Positions 44,401-51,302 of a stretch of DNA of 64,000 nucleotides are shown piece by piece; positions within the stretch are counted from its first letter, which is position 1; each line of letters begins with the position of its first letter. The notes below the pieces were generated by a model. That model did not search any database. It worked only from the letters and a program-made list of their open reading frames with translations, and was not told the origin of the DNA. The stretch comes from a virus: positions 1 through 64,000 of IMG/VR virus record IMGVR_UViG_3300008114_000042, one strand, 5' to 3'. The translations under genes were made by a program, and so were the position numbers.

Positions 44401-44652
44401 TACAAGCAACTACCTTACAGTGAAGGAGAATACTATGTTCTGGCTTTTAAGCGGAGGGTGACCAAAGCGGGAGCGAACATGGCTACTCTAATTGTATCCA
44501 ATTCCAACAGAGAGTTGCGGAGCGTTGTTGTATTCAGCCGAGAGTTCCCAGACGCATACACGCACCTTGATGAGGGAAAGGCATTCTCCATTGACTTTGG
44601 AAAGACCAAGGATGGGGACCTAACCTACAAGGGAGTTCTTACTAATGCTTGA
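41344..44652 (+). CDS. dnaE: DNA polymerase III alpha subunit (DnaE-type)
   Basis: The 1102-residue replicative polymerase begins at GTG 41344, after AAGGAG. This start is required because the conserved PHP motif HLHSHFSLMDG begins only ~16 residues later. The PHP domain spans about 1-280. Palm residues include GPGRGSAAGSLLSF (about 390-403) and the catalytic aspartates D431 and D433 in PDIDSDIQDSRRDE. HAAGMVTAKSP lies near 535. The C-terminal ~200 residues hold an OB-fold-like region. No separate proofreading subunit is visible. Confidence 0.93.
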   Translation: MANENSTAPSNNYVPLHLHSHFSLMDGVSTTEEYVSRAIDNGMRGIAITDHGTLSGHRAMYRAATSAGIKPVLGIEAYFTPDRKDRRDYDERTTPLDKVYNHLIILAKNNKGLANLNKMSEISWNDGFFKKPRIDFELLEKYGDGLIISSACMGGLINQAIEQDELAVAKGHLKWFGDRFGDDFYVEVMPHNPAYINQTLIELADHGGHKIIVTPDCHHATVDQKIIQEVMLINNTHPKQVKDTTYAKAAKIDNLMDRLDYLYDKDRKLTFNKFDIHLLSADEMREAMENSGGFREDMFSNTEEILDKVEDYKMPRNLNLLPTEYQKPADELRRLAYEGLAERGFADNPEYVARLDEELSIIHDKGFEPYFLVVRNMLNWARKQGIMVGPGRGSAAGSLLSFCLYITDIDPIPHGLLFFRFIDPSRDDFPDIDSDIQDSRRDEVKAYLEAQYRHVASIATYQEFKDKGVVRDVARVFNVPLSDVNRALKSVDVWEAFAFSRSTAWFREKYPEVVTVAEQLRGRIRGTGIHAAGMVTAKSPISKVAPMETRVDPASKERIPVVAVDMEEAADIGLIKIDILGLKTLSVIDDTLKTIKERWGKTIDLHSIPMDDKKVYEMISAGHTKGIFQCEAAPYTNLILKMGIRNFDELVASNALVRPGAMNTIGKSYVARKHGKQDISYASPLMKAFTEETYGTILYQEQVMLACTELGGMTMEQANKVRKIIGKKKDAKEFDEFKELFIRNASGPLGGAAAEKMWHDFEAHAGYSFNKSHAVAYSTLSYWTAWLKHYYPLEFMFCVLKNEKQAKDRTPYLIEAKRMGIPLRLPHINESDLDFKIEGKAIRFGLTSIKFLSDKVGGRYIDNRPFHSYEQVKEFTLTKGNGVNTRALSALDAVGAVAFPDNPRDENRVRSNLYEYLELPEFATDIPSHIHAFMDNCDDFDEKGVFIFMGVVRDIKRGMGWARVEILDATGSVGVFDDPQTTIEKGKQYLFLVGSNRVVEAIPVDEIATSKSAFVRFLNYKQLPYSEGEYYVLAFKRRVTKAGANMATLIVSNSNRELRSVVVFSREFPDAYTHLDEGKAFSIDFGKTKDGDLTYKGVLTNA

Positions 44653-44731
44653 TTGCGTTTCAGCGTTGGTTATGACTTCCGAAGCGTTCTTAACACACAT
44701 AGAAAAAACTACAACTACCAAGAGGGACTAA
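44645..44731 (+). CDS. Small hypothetical protein (28 aa)
   Basis: A short ORF (MLDCVSALVMTSEAFLTHIE at the start) begins 8 nt before the polymerase stop, after a weak GGGAG, and ends 1 nt before the MazG-like gene. It may couple translation between them. Confidence 0.3.
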   Translation: MLDCVSALVMTSEAFLTHIEKTTTTKRD

Positions 44732-44732
44732 A

Positions 44733-45077
44733 ATGAACATCAACCTAGAAGAGTACGCCTTTGCTATTCATTCTAACGCAGTAGAAAAGGGTTTCTGGTC
44801 ACCACTAGACAGGATGGAGCCACAGGATCATGTAGTGTTCTATATCAAGCAGTTGGCTATGATCGACAGCGAGGTAGCAGAAACATTAGAGGCTGTTCGC
44901 AAGGACAAGGGAGAGCGTGAGGTAGTGTTCGAAATGGCAGACATCCTCATTCGCCTCCTTGACCTATGGGCGGGTATGCAGCGTAATGGAGAGGTCCGTA
45001 CCCTGCTCACCGATGCCCTCGTAGAGAAAATGGCAGCCAATATGGGTCGGCCACAACTTCATGGAGTAAGAGCATGA
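44733..45077 (+). CDS. MazG-like NTP pyrophosphohydrolase
   Basis: The 114-residue protein is all-helical and carries the MazG-type metal sites: E-x2-E in SEVAETLEAV (near residue 47) and E-x2-D in FEMADILIRLLDLWAG (near 70). Phage members hydrolyse NTPs or dNTPs, possibly shaping pools or lowering the host stringent response. It lies between polymerase and RecA genes. Length fits the single-domain class. Confidence 0.72.
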   Translation: MNINLEEYAFAIHSNAVEKGFWSPLDRMEPQDHVVFYIKQLAMIDSEVAETLEAVRKDKGEREVVFEMADILIRLLDLWAGMQRNGEVRTLLTDALVEKMAANMGRPQLHGVRA

Positions 45078-45104
45078 GACTCCGTGTTTCGCTTTGGACT
45101 ATGC

Positions 45105-45110
45105 TATAAT
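45105..45110 (+). promoter_or_regulatory. -10 promoter, near-leaderless
   Basis: TGCTATAAT has the extended TG element. The ATG at 45118 lies 13 nt from the first base of TATAAT, one more than the standard 12. Confidence 0.65.
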
Positions 45111-45117
45111 GGTGGTT

Positions 45118-45654
45118 ATGAGAAATCAGCCATTTGCTATTGGGCAAAGACACACACGAAACCTTATCCTTGATAAGCGCAGGAAAACTTCTTCCACATT
45201 TTATTTTGTTAGATGTGATTGTGGAAACGAAAGGTGGATTCGCTCAGACATCCTAAGAAAGAATAAGCACGGGTGCAGCAAGTGTTATGCACTAAGCATG
45301 AGGAAAAGCGGAGAGGGGCATAGCATTAATTCAGCATGGAAGTCCCTTACTAATAACGCCAGAACACGGGGCATCCCAGTTGAAATTTCCAAAGAAGAGT
45401 TTGTCATCGTGGCAAAGCAAGAGTGTTTCTATTGTGGAGAACCACCAAAAGAGAAGTCTTACTACGATCAGCCAGAATGGGCTACCCCGGCAAAACTAAA
45501 CGGAATAGATAGAGTAGACAACGCCCGTGGCTATTCCATAGACAACATCGTTTCTGCGTGCGGAACTTGCAATCGTGGGAAAATGGATTTGTCGTTAGAA
45601 GATTTTAAGAGTTGGATAATAAAACTATCGAAGAGAGAGTGGATAAATGAGTGA
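45118..45654 (+). CDS. HNH homing endonuclease with zinc ribbon
   Basis: The 178-residue protein shares the layout of the 40844 and 49116 genes: an N-terminal ribbon (RCDCGNERW, then CSKC) and a C-terminal core (CFYCGEPP, NGIDRVDNARGYSIDNIVSA, CNRGKMDLS). It is inserted between MazG-like and RecA genes. Its last 8 nt overlap the RecA start. I preferred ATG 45118 over the upstream ATG at 45094 because the promoter lies between them. Confidence 0.85.
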   Translation: MRNQPFAIGQRHTRNLILDKRRKTSSTFYFVRCDCGNERWIRSDILRKNKHGCSKCYALSMRKSGEGHSINSAWKSLTNNARTRGIPVEISKEEFVIVAKQECFYCGEPPKEKSYYDQPEWATPAKLNGIDRVDNARGYSIDNIVSACGTCNRGKMDLSLEDFKSWIIKLSKREWINE

Positions 45655-46660
45655 TCTGCTGGAAGGAGTCCTTGCTGGACTTAATCCAAAACTAAGAAAA
45701 AGAATAACGCTCGGAAGTGAAGTCCCAAGAGTAGAGTTTGCTCCTACTCCCAGTGTTGGATTGAATCATGCCCTCAACGGAGGCTTCCCCTATGGACGAC
45801 AGATACTCGTATGGGGAAACAAGTCAAGCGGCAAGTCATCGTTCTCGCTACAAACCATCGCCGCCGCACAGAAAGAGGGTAAGGTATGTGCTTGGATAGA
45901 CGCAGAAATGGCATTCGATCCAGCGTGGGCTACAGCGTTAGGTGTAGACGTAGAGACCTTGATCGTTTCCACCGCACGCACGGTCAACGATATGGTAGAT
46001 GTCTGTACGGAACTCCTTAAGTCCGGGGTAGACATTGTAGTCGTTGACTCTATTTCTGCTCTCACTCCTGCCATTTACTTTGAGAAAGATAGTGGAGAAC
46101 TCAAGCAGTTGGAGAATACCATGCAGATCGGTGCAGAGGCAAAGGATATGGCGCACGCAGTCAAGATGATTAACTATGCCAATAACCAAGTCAAGCAGTC
46201 AATGATTATACTTATCAGTCAGGCACGCAACAACATCGGTCAGATGTATACAAAGCAGGAGCCTACTGGTGGCCTTGCCGTGAAGTTCTACTCATCTACT
46301 ATCGTTAAACTGTTCAGCAGCGAGAGCGACAACCAAGCGATCAAGGGAAAGATTTATGTCGGAGACAAGATCATTGAAGAAAAGATTGGACGTAAGGTAC
46401 GGTGGGATGTCCAGTTCAGCAAGACTTCGCCAGCCTTCCAGACAGGAGAGTACGATTTCTATTTCAGGGGGCAAAGCGTTGGTGTTGACTCCGTTGCAGA
46501 TTTGGTTGATACATCAGAACTACTTGGCTTTATCGAACGAGCCGGGGCATGGTATACAGTTGACTCTCAACGTTACCAAGGTCGTGAGCGACTTGTTCTC
46601 GCTGTAAAGGAAGACCTAGGACTACAGGAAACCCTACTAGAGAAGATCAAGAATGCGTAA
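45647..46660 (+). CDS. recA: RecA-like recombinase
   Basis: The 337-residue protein has the RecA/UvsX ATPase core: Walker A GNKSSGKSS at about 57-65, Walker B DIVVVDSISAL near 129-139, and the L2/glutamine region ILISQARNNIGQ near 192. It would drive strand exchange for repair and recombination-dependent replication. It is followed by nuclease genes, consistent with a recombination module. Confidence 0.88.
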   Translation: MSDLLEGVLAGLNPKLRKRITLGSEVPRVEFAPTPSVGLNHALNGGFPYGRQILVWGNKSSGKSSFSLQTIAAAQKEGKVCAWIDAEMAFDPAWATALGVDVETLIVSTARTVNDMVDVCTELLKSGVDIVVVDSISALTPAIYFEKDSGELKQLENTMQIGAEAKDMAHAVKMINYANNQVKQSMIILISQARNNIGQMYTKQEPTGGLAVKFYSSTIVKLFSSESDNQAIKGKIYVGDKIIEEKIGRKVRWDVQFSKTSPAFQTGEYDFYFRGQSVGVDSVADLVDTSELLGFIERAGAWYTVDSQRYQGRERLVLAVKEDLGLQETLLEKIKNA

Positions 46661-46808
46661 ATACTCTCTCTACAAGGGGCTGTTCGTATGCTATGACTGC
46701 AAGGGCTCTGTCTCCACCGCCCGGTACTGGACAAGTATTTCAGAACTTACTTGGAAGTGCAACTGCGGTTACATTAGCAAGGTAAATCTAAACATCAAGG
46801 GGTATTAA
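46653..46808 (+). CDS. Small CxxC/CxC zinc-binding protein
   Basis: The 51-residue ORF overlaps the RecA end and ends in a TAATG overlap. It contains VCYDCKG and WKCNCGY, four probable zinc ligands with a ~20-residue loop. No known family is assigned. Confidence 0.5.
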   Translation: MRKYSLYKGLFVCYDCKGSVSTARYWTSISELTWKCNCGYISKVNLNIKGY

Positions 46809-46966
46809 TGGAATTCTTATTCATCATAGCAAGCAATGACTTCAAGGCGGCAGCCCGTAGGGCAGCAGAGATGGACCTCCATATCACTGAATGGGAATGG
46901 TGTCCTATCCGCACCGTGCAGAATGCTGTTGTCGTCTTCCTCAGGACAGACGATGACAAACTATAA
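46808..46966 (+). CDS. Small hypothetical protein (52 aa)
   Basis: The ORF starts in a TAATG overlap (MEFLFIIASNDFKAAARRAA) and resembles a small alpha/beta protein. Its last bases overlap the next gene. Tight coupling on both sides supports that it is expressed. Confidence 0.5.
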   Translation: MEFLFIIASNDFKAAARRAAEMDLHITEWEWCPIRTVQNAVVVFLRTDDDKL

Positions 46967-47291
46967 CAAGCATGAACAAGCAGAGACAAGGCGCTTGGGT
47001 GGAAAGACACACAAGAACAGCGGCAGGGGCCAAGTCAAGGGCGATGCATCGTGGAGAGATTTCATTGTTGACTACAAGTTTTCAAACAGGTCGGTAACCG
47101 TAAACCAAGAGATGTGGGCGAAGATAGTAACCGATGCTATGAAGACTGATAGGTCGAAGTCTCCGCTCCTTGTCCTCGTTATAGGCGAGGGTAGTCACAA
47201 GATACGCCTTGGCGTACTAGAACTCTCTGTCCTTGAAGAGTTGACTTCCGAGAACCAAGATGGTATAATAGTGCAAACAAAGGAAGAGTAA
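46953..47291 (+). CDS. PD-(D/E)XK endonuclease, possible Holliday junction resolvase
   Basis: The 112-residue protein contains SGRGQVKGDASWRDFIVDYK, with GD and D-x-K in nuclease-like spacing preceded by conserved small residues. The remainder is alpha/beta (SPLLVLVIGEGSHKIRLGVL). This matches small phage resolvase-like or PD-(D/E)XK nucleases. I placed the start at 46953, not further upstream, to avoid overlap with the previous gene. It sits in the RecA module. Confidence 0.55.
   Translation: MTNYNKHEQAETRRLGGKTHKNSGRGQVKGDASWRDFIVDYKFSNRSVTVNQEMWAKIVTDAMKTDRSKSPLLVLVIGEGSHKIRLGVLELSVLEELTSENQDGIIVQTKEE
47241..47269 (+). promoter_or_regulatory. -35/-10 promoter inside nuclease gene
   Basis: TTGACT (47241-47246), 17 nt and TGGTATAAT ending at 47269. 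The next gene starts at 47291 after GGAAGAG. Confidence 0.65.
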
Positions 47292-47587
47292 TGCTAACAA
47301 CACTAGAGAAAACAAGCAACCTGTACGACATAGCCGAATACATGCAGGACGAAGACCTGATGAATGCACTAGAGTTTGTCGCCAAGGTTATCTCCAAGCC
47401 AGATGTGCCGCCGTCCGTCGCCTCCGCAGAGATAGTGCGGCTACAGGCAATAGCAATGACGTATGCCCTCAAGGCGAGTTGGTATACTAATGTTGATAAG
47501 ACAGACAGGGCACGCAAGAACCTGTGCTACACCCTATCCGAGCAACTCACTACCTTCGTGGCTGCTCTGAAATATGTGATGAGATGA
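47291..47587 (+). CDS. Helical hypothetical protein
   Basis: The 98-residue all-helical protein starts in a TAATG overlap. Homologous-looking small helical proteins often accompany phage recombination nucleases. No motif is evident. Confidence 0.5.
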   Translation: MLTTLEKTSNLYDIAEYMQDEDLMNALEFVAKVISKPDVPPSVASAEIVRLQAIAMTYALKASWYTNVDKTDRARKNLCYTLSEQLTTFVAALKYVMR

Positions 47588-47630
47588 AACTTTCCGTAGG
47601 CCCCATCATAAAGAAAATGGATATGAGATA

Positions 47631-48410
47631 ATGAGTGATTTGATGAAGCAACTAATGAAGAAGCCCGAGAAGTCTTGGCTAAATGCTCCGAAGTTTATTG
47701 AGCGTTTTGAGGCAGGGTACATGGATGGGACAGGACCCAAGTTCACAAAGAAGAAGTCCTTCTCCCCCTCTACTCTTGCCTACGGAAACGGTGCCTGCCC
47801 CCGCTACTGGAACATCGCCTTTGCAGGAGCAGAGTTTGCCGACGACAGGAACCCCTACTCCGTAGCGAATATGTCGTCAGGCACGATGAGCCACGAGCGC
47901 ATTCAGAATGCCATGCTTTCCTCCGGTCTCGCCAAGGAAGTAGAGCGCAAGATCGTATGCGAGGACCCGCCTATCTTTGGCTACGGTGACGTTATCCTTG
48001 ACCTTGATGAGGTTGAGGATGAGGAAGTCGTAGGAGAAATCAAGACGATGCGTGAAGAGTCATTCGCTCATCGCAAGGCAACAGGCAAGGCTCCTACCTA
48101 TCATCTAGTTCAACTGCTCATCTACATGAAGGTGCTCAAACTCCGTCGTGGCGTTCTCATCTATGAGAACAAGAACTCTCACGAGATAGTCCTTATCCCT
48201 GTTGAGATAAACGGTGACTACATCCAGTGGGCAGACCAGTTGTTTGAGTGGCTGCGTGAAGTGAAGAAGGCATCTGACGATGAGCAACTTCCCACCAAGC
48301 CCTACCGCTCCAACTCAAAGATATGCAAGAACTGTCCAGTCAAGGCTGCCTGTGACGAAGCAGGCAAGGGTGTCATTACTATTCCTGTGATGCCGGTGCT
48401 TCCAGAATGA
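47631..48410 (+). CDS. Cas4-like exonuclease (PD-(D/E)XK, iron-sulfur)
   Basis: The 259-residue protein has one upstream Cys (C56 in NGACPRYW) and three near the end (C232, C235, C241 in ICKNCPVKAAC), the 4Fe-4S set of Cas4/AddB-type nucleases. The nuclease site is GYGDVILDLDEV followed by VGEIKTMREE, then YHLVQLLIYMKVL (Gln-x3-Tyr motif). It probably resects DNA ends for RecA. No other CRISPR gene is present, so this is a phage recombination nuclease, not part of a CRISPR system. Confidence 0.82.
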   Translation: MSDLMKQLMKKPEKSWLNAPKFIERFEAGYMDGTGPKFTKKKSFSPSTLAYGNGACPRYWNIAFAGAEFADDRNPYSVANMSSGTMSHERIQNAMLSSGLAKEVERKIVCEDPPIFGYGDVILDLDEVEDEEVVGEIKTMREESFAHRKATGKAPTYHLVQLLIYMKVLKLRRGVLIYENKNSHEIVLIPVEINGDYIQWADQLFEWLREVKKASDDEQLPTKPYRSNSKICKNCPVKAACDEAGKGVITIPVMPVLPE

Positions 48411-48676
48411 AGACGTGCGTGTGGTGTATGAATGAGTTTCAGCCCAAGGTGTCCTATCAGGTTTACTGTGATGCTGAATGCCGTACACTCGCCACTCGCC
48501 ACAACGCACGAAATAAGCGTATCAGCGCACGCATAGAGCGCAACAGGCGCAACCCTCGTAGGTGTGCAGGAGGATGCGGAACCATCATCAGCATCTACAA
48601 CGATCAGACCTTCTGCCTATCCTGCGGGGTAGACGAAAAGAAAGTAGCCGCTGCTATTGAAAGATTGGGTAGATGA
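48407..48676 (+). CDS. Two-cluster zinc-finger protein
   Basis: The 89-residue protein has CVWCMNEF with YCDAEC near the N-terminus and CAGGCGT with FCLSCG near the C-terminus, separated by a very basic helix (RNKRISARIERNRRNPRR). It is probably a nucleic-acid-binding protein. It overlaps both neighbours by 4 nt. Confidence 0.6.
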   Translation: MKTCVWCMNEFQPKVSYQVYCDAECRTLATRHNARNKRISARIERNRRNPRRCAGGCGTIISIYNDQTFCLSCGVDEKKVAAAIERLGR

Positions 48677-49017
48677 GACTCATCACTATCGACGCATCAA
48701 CGAAGTCAGTTGCCTTCGGCATTTTCATCGACGGTAGACTAGAGAAATACGGCAAGATAAACATTCAGGGTAAAGACATATATGAGAAGTGTGCCAACAC
48801 AGCACACACCTTGACTTCCTTTGCCCGACTGTACCAGATAGAGAAGGCCATTATTGAGAAGCCCGTCTATGTGAATAGCCCACAGGTAATGATGATGCTC
48901 TCCATCGCACAAGGCGCTCTCATCGGGGCTCTCGCGGTCGGTGGCGTGCGGAAATTTGAGGGGGTAGTACCTTGCTCGCACGATGAGAAAGCAAAGAGTT
49001 ATAGACTATGTAAATGA
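48673..49017 (+). CDS. RuvC-like Holliday junction resolvase, N-terminal part
   Basis: The ORF encodes 114 residues with the RNase H-like start of RuvC-type resolvases: IDASTKSVAFGIF (first catalytic Asp) and AIIEKPVYVNSPQVMMMLSI (catalytic Glu). The C-terminal acidic motif is missing: the frame stops at 49017 after SYRLCK. That motif occurs in the +1 frame in the adjacent ORF. So the gene is either frameshifted, expressed by recoding, or split into two polypeptides. Confidence 0.6.
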   Translation: MRLITIDASTKSVAFGIFIDGRLEKYGKINIQGKDIYEKCANTAHTLTSFARLYQIEKAIIEKPVYVNSPQVMMMLSIAQGALIGALAVGGVRKFEGVVPCSHDEKAKSYRLCK

Positions 49018-49108
49018 CTACTTCTCCTTGTCAATAACAGATGATGACGTAGCAGATGCGTTAGGAATCGGAATCTACTATTTACGCCGCTCATCTGGTG
49101 TGCTATAA
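48983..49108 (+). CDS. RuvC-like resolvase, C-terminal part in +1 frame
   Basis: The 41-residue ORF begins MRKQRVIDYVNDYFSL and contains DDDVADALGIG, the carboxy-terminal acidic helix of RuvC-type resolvases. It overlaps the N-terminal ORF by 35 nt and lies +1 relative to it. A separate start would need the ATG at 48983, which has no good ribosome site. Its TAA stop is inside the -10 box of the HNH promoter that follows. Confidence 0.5.
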   Translation: MRKQRVIDYVNDYFSLSITDDDVADALGIGIYYLRRSSGVL

Positions 49109-49109
49109 T
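49101..49109 (+). promoter_or_regulatory. -10 promoter, leaderless type, fused to stop codon
   Basis: TGCTATAAT contains the TAA of the RuvC C-terminal ORF. The spacer is AGACCT and the ATG at 49116 is at the predicted +1. Confidence 0.7.
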
Positions 49110-49115
49110 AGACCT

Positions 49116-49718
49116 ATGACGCAATTAGCAAAGGGCGAACGCCCCAAAGTAGGAGATAAGTTTGGATGGGTTGAGGTAATAGAAGTAGTCAAGGCGAAGG
49201 ACTACGGATGGAAGGGCGCTTCTGCCTACAAGGTCCGGTGTGACTGCGGGGCGGTTTGGGTAGTGAGGACAAATGCTTTTCGTCCTCGCCCAGAGAGAGG
49301 CCAGAAGAATGGCATAACTGCCTGTAAGGACTGCTCCCCACAAAAACGCGGGGCAGAGATAAGAAAAACAGATGACTCCCCAGCGGGGAGAGATGTTATG
49401 AATGCTTACAGAAGAAGAGCAAAGGAGCGTGGTTATGCCTTTACTCTGACTGCCGAAGAATTTTTCTCTATCATCAAATTGCCCTGCACCTATTGTGGAG
49501 ACTCTCTATCTTGTAAAAGAAGCGCACTAGCAGAATGGAGTCAGGACTTCCGCTACACGGGAATAGACCGAATAAATTCCAGTCTTGGTTATGAAACTGG
49601 AAACGTCCAGCCTTGCTGTCAGTGGTGCAATCGTGCCAAGAGTGATAAGACAGAAGACGAATTCATCAACTGGGTAAAATCTATTGCTGCTTACCTCTTG
49701 ACAACCGAAGGAAGATGA
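49116..49718 (+). CDS. HNH homing endonuclease with zinc ribbon
   Basis: The 200-residue protein has an N-terminal ribbon (RCDCGAVWVV, then CKDC) and a C-terminal HNH core (CTYCGDSLS, TGIDRINSSLGYETGNVQPC, CNRAKSDKT). It closely parallels the other zinc-ribbon HNH proteins of this window. It starts at the predicted +1 and follows the split RuvC gene, which may be its homing context. Confidence 0.87.
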   Translation: MTQLAKGERPKVGDKFGWVEVIEVVKAKDYGWKGASAYKVRCDCGAVWVVRTNAFRPRPERGQKNGITACKDCSPQKRGAEIRKTDDSPAGRDVMNAYRRRAKERGYAFTLTAEEFFSIIKLPCTYCGDSLSCKRSALAEWSQDFRYTGIDRINSSLGYETGNVQPCCQWCNRAKSDKTEDEFINWVKSIAAYLLTTEGR

Positions 49719-49726
49719 GGTATAAT
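49698..49726 (+). promoter_or_regulatory. Full promoter, leaderless type
   Basis: TTGACA (49698-49703), 17 nt and TATAAT (49721-49726), then spacer AATTTC and ATG at 49733. Confidence 0.72.
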
Positions 49727-49732
49727 AATTTC

Positions 49733-49804
49733 ATGCCTAGATCATCACTATCCCTTCACTCAAGCGAAGCCTATCTCAAGAAGCGTGTCTACCACGACAA
49801 GTGA
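49733..49804 (+). CDS. Tiny leaderless ORF (23 aa)
   Basis: The ORF encodes a basic 23-residue peptide (MPRSSLSLHSSEAYLKKRVY at its start). The start is exactly 12 nt from the first base of the -10, as in the larger leaderless genes, which is the main evidence that it is translated. The function is unknown. Confidence 0.45.
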   Translation: MPRSSLSLHSSEAYLKKRVYHDK

Positions 49805-49844
49805 TTTATCGTCAGATGAAGAAGTTTGGAATAAAAGGTGTAAA

Positions 49845-49967
49845 GTGAGGTTTCATCGCCATAGATGGATGCCTTGGGGCAACCCCTTCATAATAGGTGG
49901 AGGGTACTACTATCAGATAATGGAGTGTCAAGCGTGCAAGAGAATGCAAGTAAAGCCAGCAAGATAA
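49845..49967 (+). CDS. Small zinc-type protein (40 aa)
   Basis: The GTG at 49845 follows AAAAGG. The protein is basic at its start (MRFHRHRWMPWG) and has CQAC near its end, with an aromatic Gly-rich middle. It ends in a TAATG overlap. An upstream GTG at 49785 opens the same frame but would overlap the previous ORF. Confidence 0.45.
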   Translation: MRFHRHRWMPWGNPFIIGGGYYYQIMECQACKRMQVKPAR

Positions 49968-50137
49968 TGCATATAGTTACTGTAGCGTGTCTAGAGTATC
50001 AGTGGATACGAGCGTTCGGTCCTTTCGACAGTACCGACGATGCGTGGGACTGGCTCAACACCACAGAGTACGTCAAGGGGGATGGTTTCAGAAACCTTAT
50101 CATGGAGGTAGAGGGCCCAGCAGATGCCCTACTCTGA
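49967..50137 (+). CDS. Small acidic hypothetical protein (56 aa)
   Basis: Starts in a TAATG overlap and reads MHIVTVACLEYQWIRAFGPF. Coupled to both neighbours by overlaps. No motif is recognised. Confidence 0.5.
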   Translation: MHIVTVACLEYQWIRAFGPFDSTDDAWDWLNTTEYVKGDGFRNLIMEVEGPADALL

Positions 50138-50399
50138 GGCCCCAGCAGGGGTAGAGATTGCCAAGGTGTGTGATGACCTGAAAGAATTGCTGATTGCGAA
50201 AAATATTGCCTATGGGAATTCGTTTGCCGATCCTATCAATATATTTTCAAAAACTACTCCTGTAGAGCAGTTGTGTGTAAGAATTGACGACAAACTAAAC
50301 AGAATTCTCAAAGGTAGAGAATACCCCGGCGACGACACAATCACAGACCTCATAGGGTATTTAGTCCTATATAAGATATTAGTCAAGAATATCGAATAA
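50124..50399 (+). CDS. DUF1599-like helical protein
   Basis: The 91-residue protein resembles the DUF1599 / nucleotide-modification-associated family: VCDDLKELLIAKNIAYGNSF, then CVRIDDKLNRIL and DDTITDLIGYLVLYKIL. Members are helical and MazG-like, with a possible role in nucleotide metabolism. It is the last gene before the full promoter at 50449. Confidence 0.6.
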   Translation: MPYSEAPAGVEIAKVCDDLKELLIAKNIAYGNSFADPINIFSKTTPVEQLCVRIDDKLNRILKGREYPGDDTITDLIGYLVLYKILVKNIE

Positions 50400-50448
50400 C
50401 TTTTGCGGTTGGGGCCTTCTCTGATATTCCGGGGGTATAAAATTGCTC

Positions 50449-50477
50449 TTGACAATCCCGGTAGAAACTGGTAGAAT
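50449..50477 (+). promoter_or_regulatory. -35/-10 promoter with leader
   Basis: TTGACA (50449-50454), 17 nt, TGGTAGAAT ending at 50477. The leader carries AAGGAG before the GTG at 50505. Confidence 0.7.
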
Positions 50478-50504
50478 AGGACTACCTACTAGCAAGGAGT
50501 GAAT

Positions 50505-50849
50505 GTGGCACCCAAAAAGCCGAAGAATACTAAGACTAAGCGTGCTGTCTACACAGGACCACGGCAGTCATCAGAGGTATTCCTTTTCCTAGACAAGTTT
50601 ATCTATTCGGATAGTTTCACTATGCCGAACGGGAAGACAGTCACCAAGGGAGACATTATCAAGATCACCGGGGTATGGGGGACGCAGTTCAAGTTCGTCC
50701 AGCATACCATCAATAAGCACACCGGAGCAGAGTGGTTCGACTGTGTTGAGTTGCATCGAAACCAAGTAGCGCAGACACGCAGTTTCAGGACTGACCGTAT
50801 CAAGTTGATGCCGAAGAAGCGTGGCCCTCGCAAGAAGAAGGTTGCGTGA
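50505..50849 (+). CDS. Basic hypothetical protein
   Basis: The 114-residue protein has very basic ends (APKKPKNTKTKRA and KLMPKKRGPRKKK) around a beta-rich core (GDIIKITGVWGTQFKFVQHT), consistent with a small nucleic-acid-binding fold. GTG 50505 has AAGGAG at 5-6 nt. It overlaps the LAGLIDADG gene by 4 nt. Confidence 0.5.
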   Translation: MAPKKPKNTKTKRAVYTGPRQSSEVFLFLDKFIYSDSFTMPNGKTVTKGDIIKITGVWGTQFKFVQHTINKHTGAEWFDCVELHRNQVAQTRSFRTDRIKLMPKKRGPRKKKVA

Positions 50850-51274
50850 CAAAACTAAGTCTGGAATACGCTGCTGGGTTTTTCGACGGAGAGGGGTGTA
50901 TCTCTATTTCAAAAACAAAAGGCTCAAAGTCTCGTGGAGAATACAAGAGAGATGCTTTTGTTTTGAGTGTGAGGGTCACCCAAACATCGTTCCCGGTCAT
51001 TTATTCTTTTCAGGAAACATTCGGCGGGAGTGTGTATGAGAGGGACTACTCTCGTGGCGCTCCGTATGCTGAATGGGTTGCTACTCACCAAAAGGCCGTG
51101 CCGTTTTTAGAGCAGATGCTTCCTTTGCTCGTAGTAAAAAAAGAGCAGGCTTCGCTTGCCCTTGACTTCCAGAATAATAAGCAGAGAAACAAGACAGACG
51201 AGATGTGGGAGAAAGAGCACCAAGCATATTTGTCTATGAAAATACTTAATACCAGAGGAAGAAGTCTGGTATAA
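50846..51274 (+). CDS. LAGLIDADG-type endonuclease-like protein
   Basis: The 142-residue protein has one clear LAGLIDADG helix (YAAGFFDGEGCISI, residues 8-21) followed by the mixed strands of a single-motif homing enzyme, so it would act as a dimer. It starts in a GTGA overlap with the upstream gene and has no intron or intein around it. The next promoter overlaps its 3' end. Confidence 0.75.
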   Translation: MTKLSLEYAAGFFDGEGCISISKTKGSKSRGEYKRDAFVLSVRVTQTSFPVIYSFQETFGGSVYERDYSRGAPYAEWVATHQKAVPFLEQMLPLLVVKKEQASLALDFQNNKQRNKTDEMWEKEHQAYLSMKILNTRGRSLV

Positions 51275-51275
51275 T
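51267..51275 (+). promoter_or_regulatory. Extended -10 promoter for lysis gene
   Basis: TGGTATAAT overlaps the stop of the LAGLIDADG gene. AAGGAGAC precedes the ATG at 51303. Confidence 0.7.
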
Positions 51276-51302
51276 AGAGTGTTGTCGCTACAAGGAGACA
51301 AG

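Noticed and set aside
47631-48410. Cas4-like nuclease as a sign of a CRISPR system
   Set aside because: No repeat array, Cas1 or Cas2 is present; phage Cas4-like proteins commonly serve recombination.
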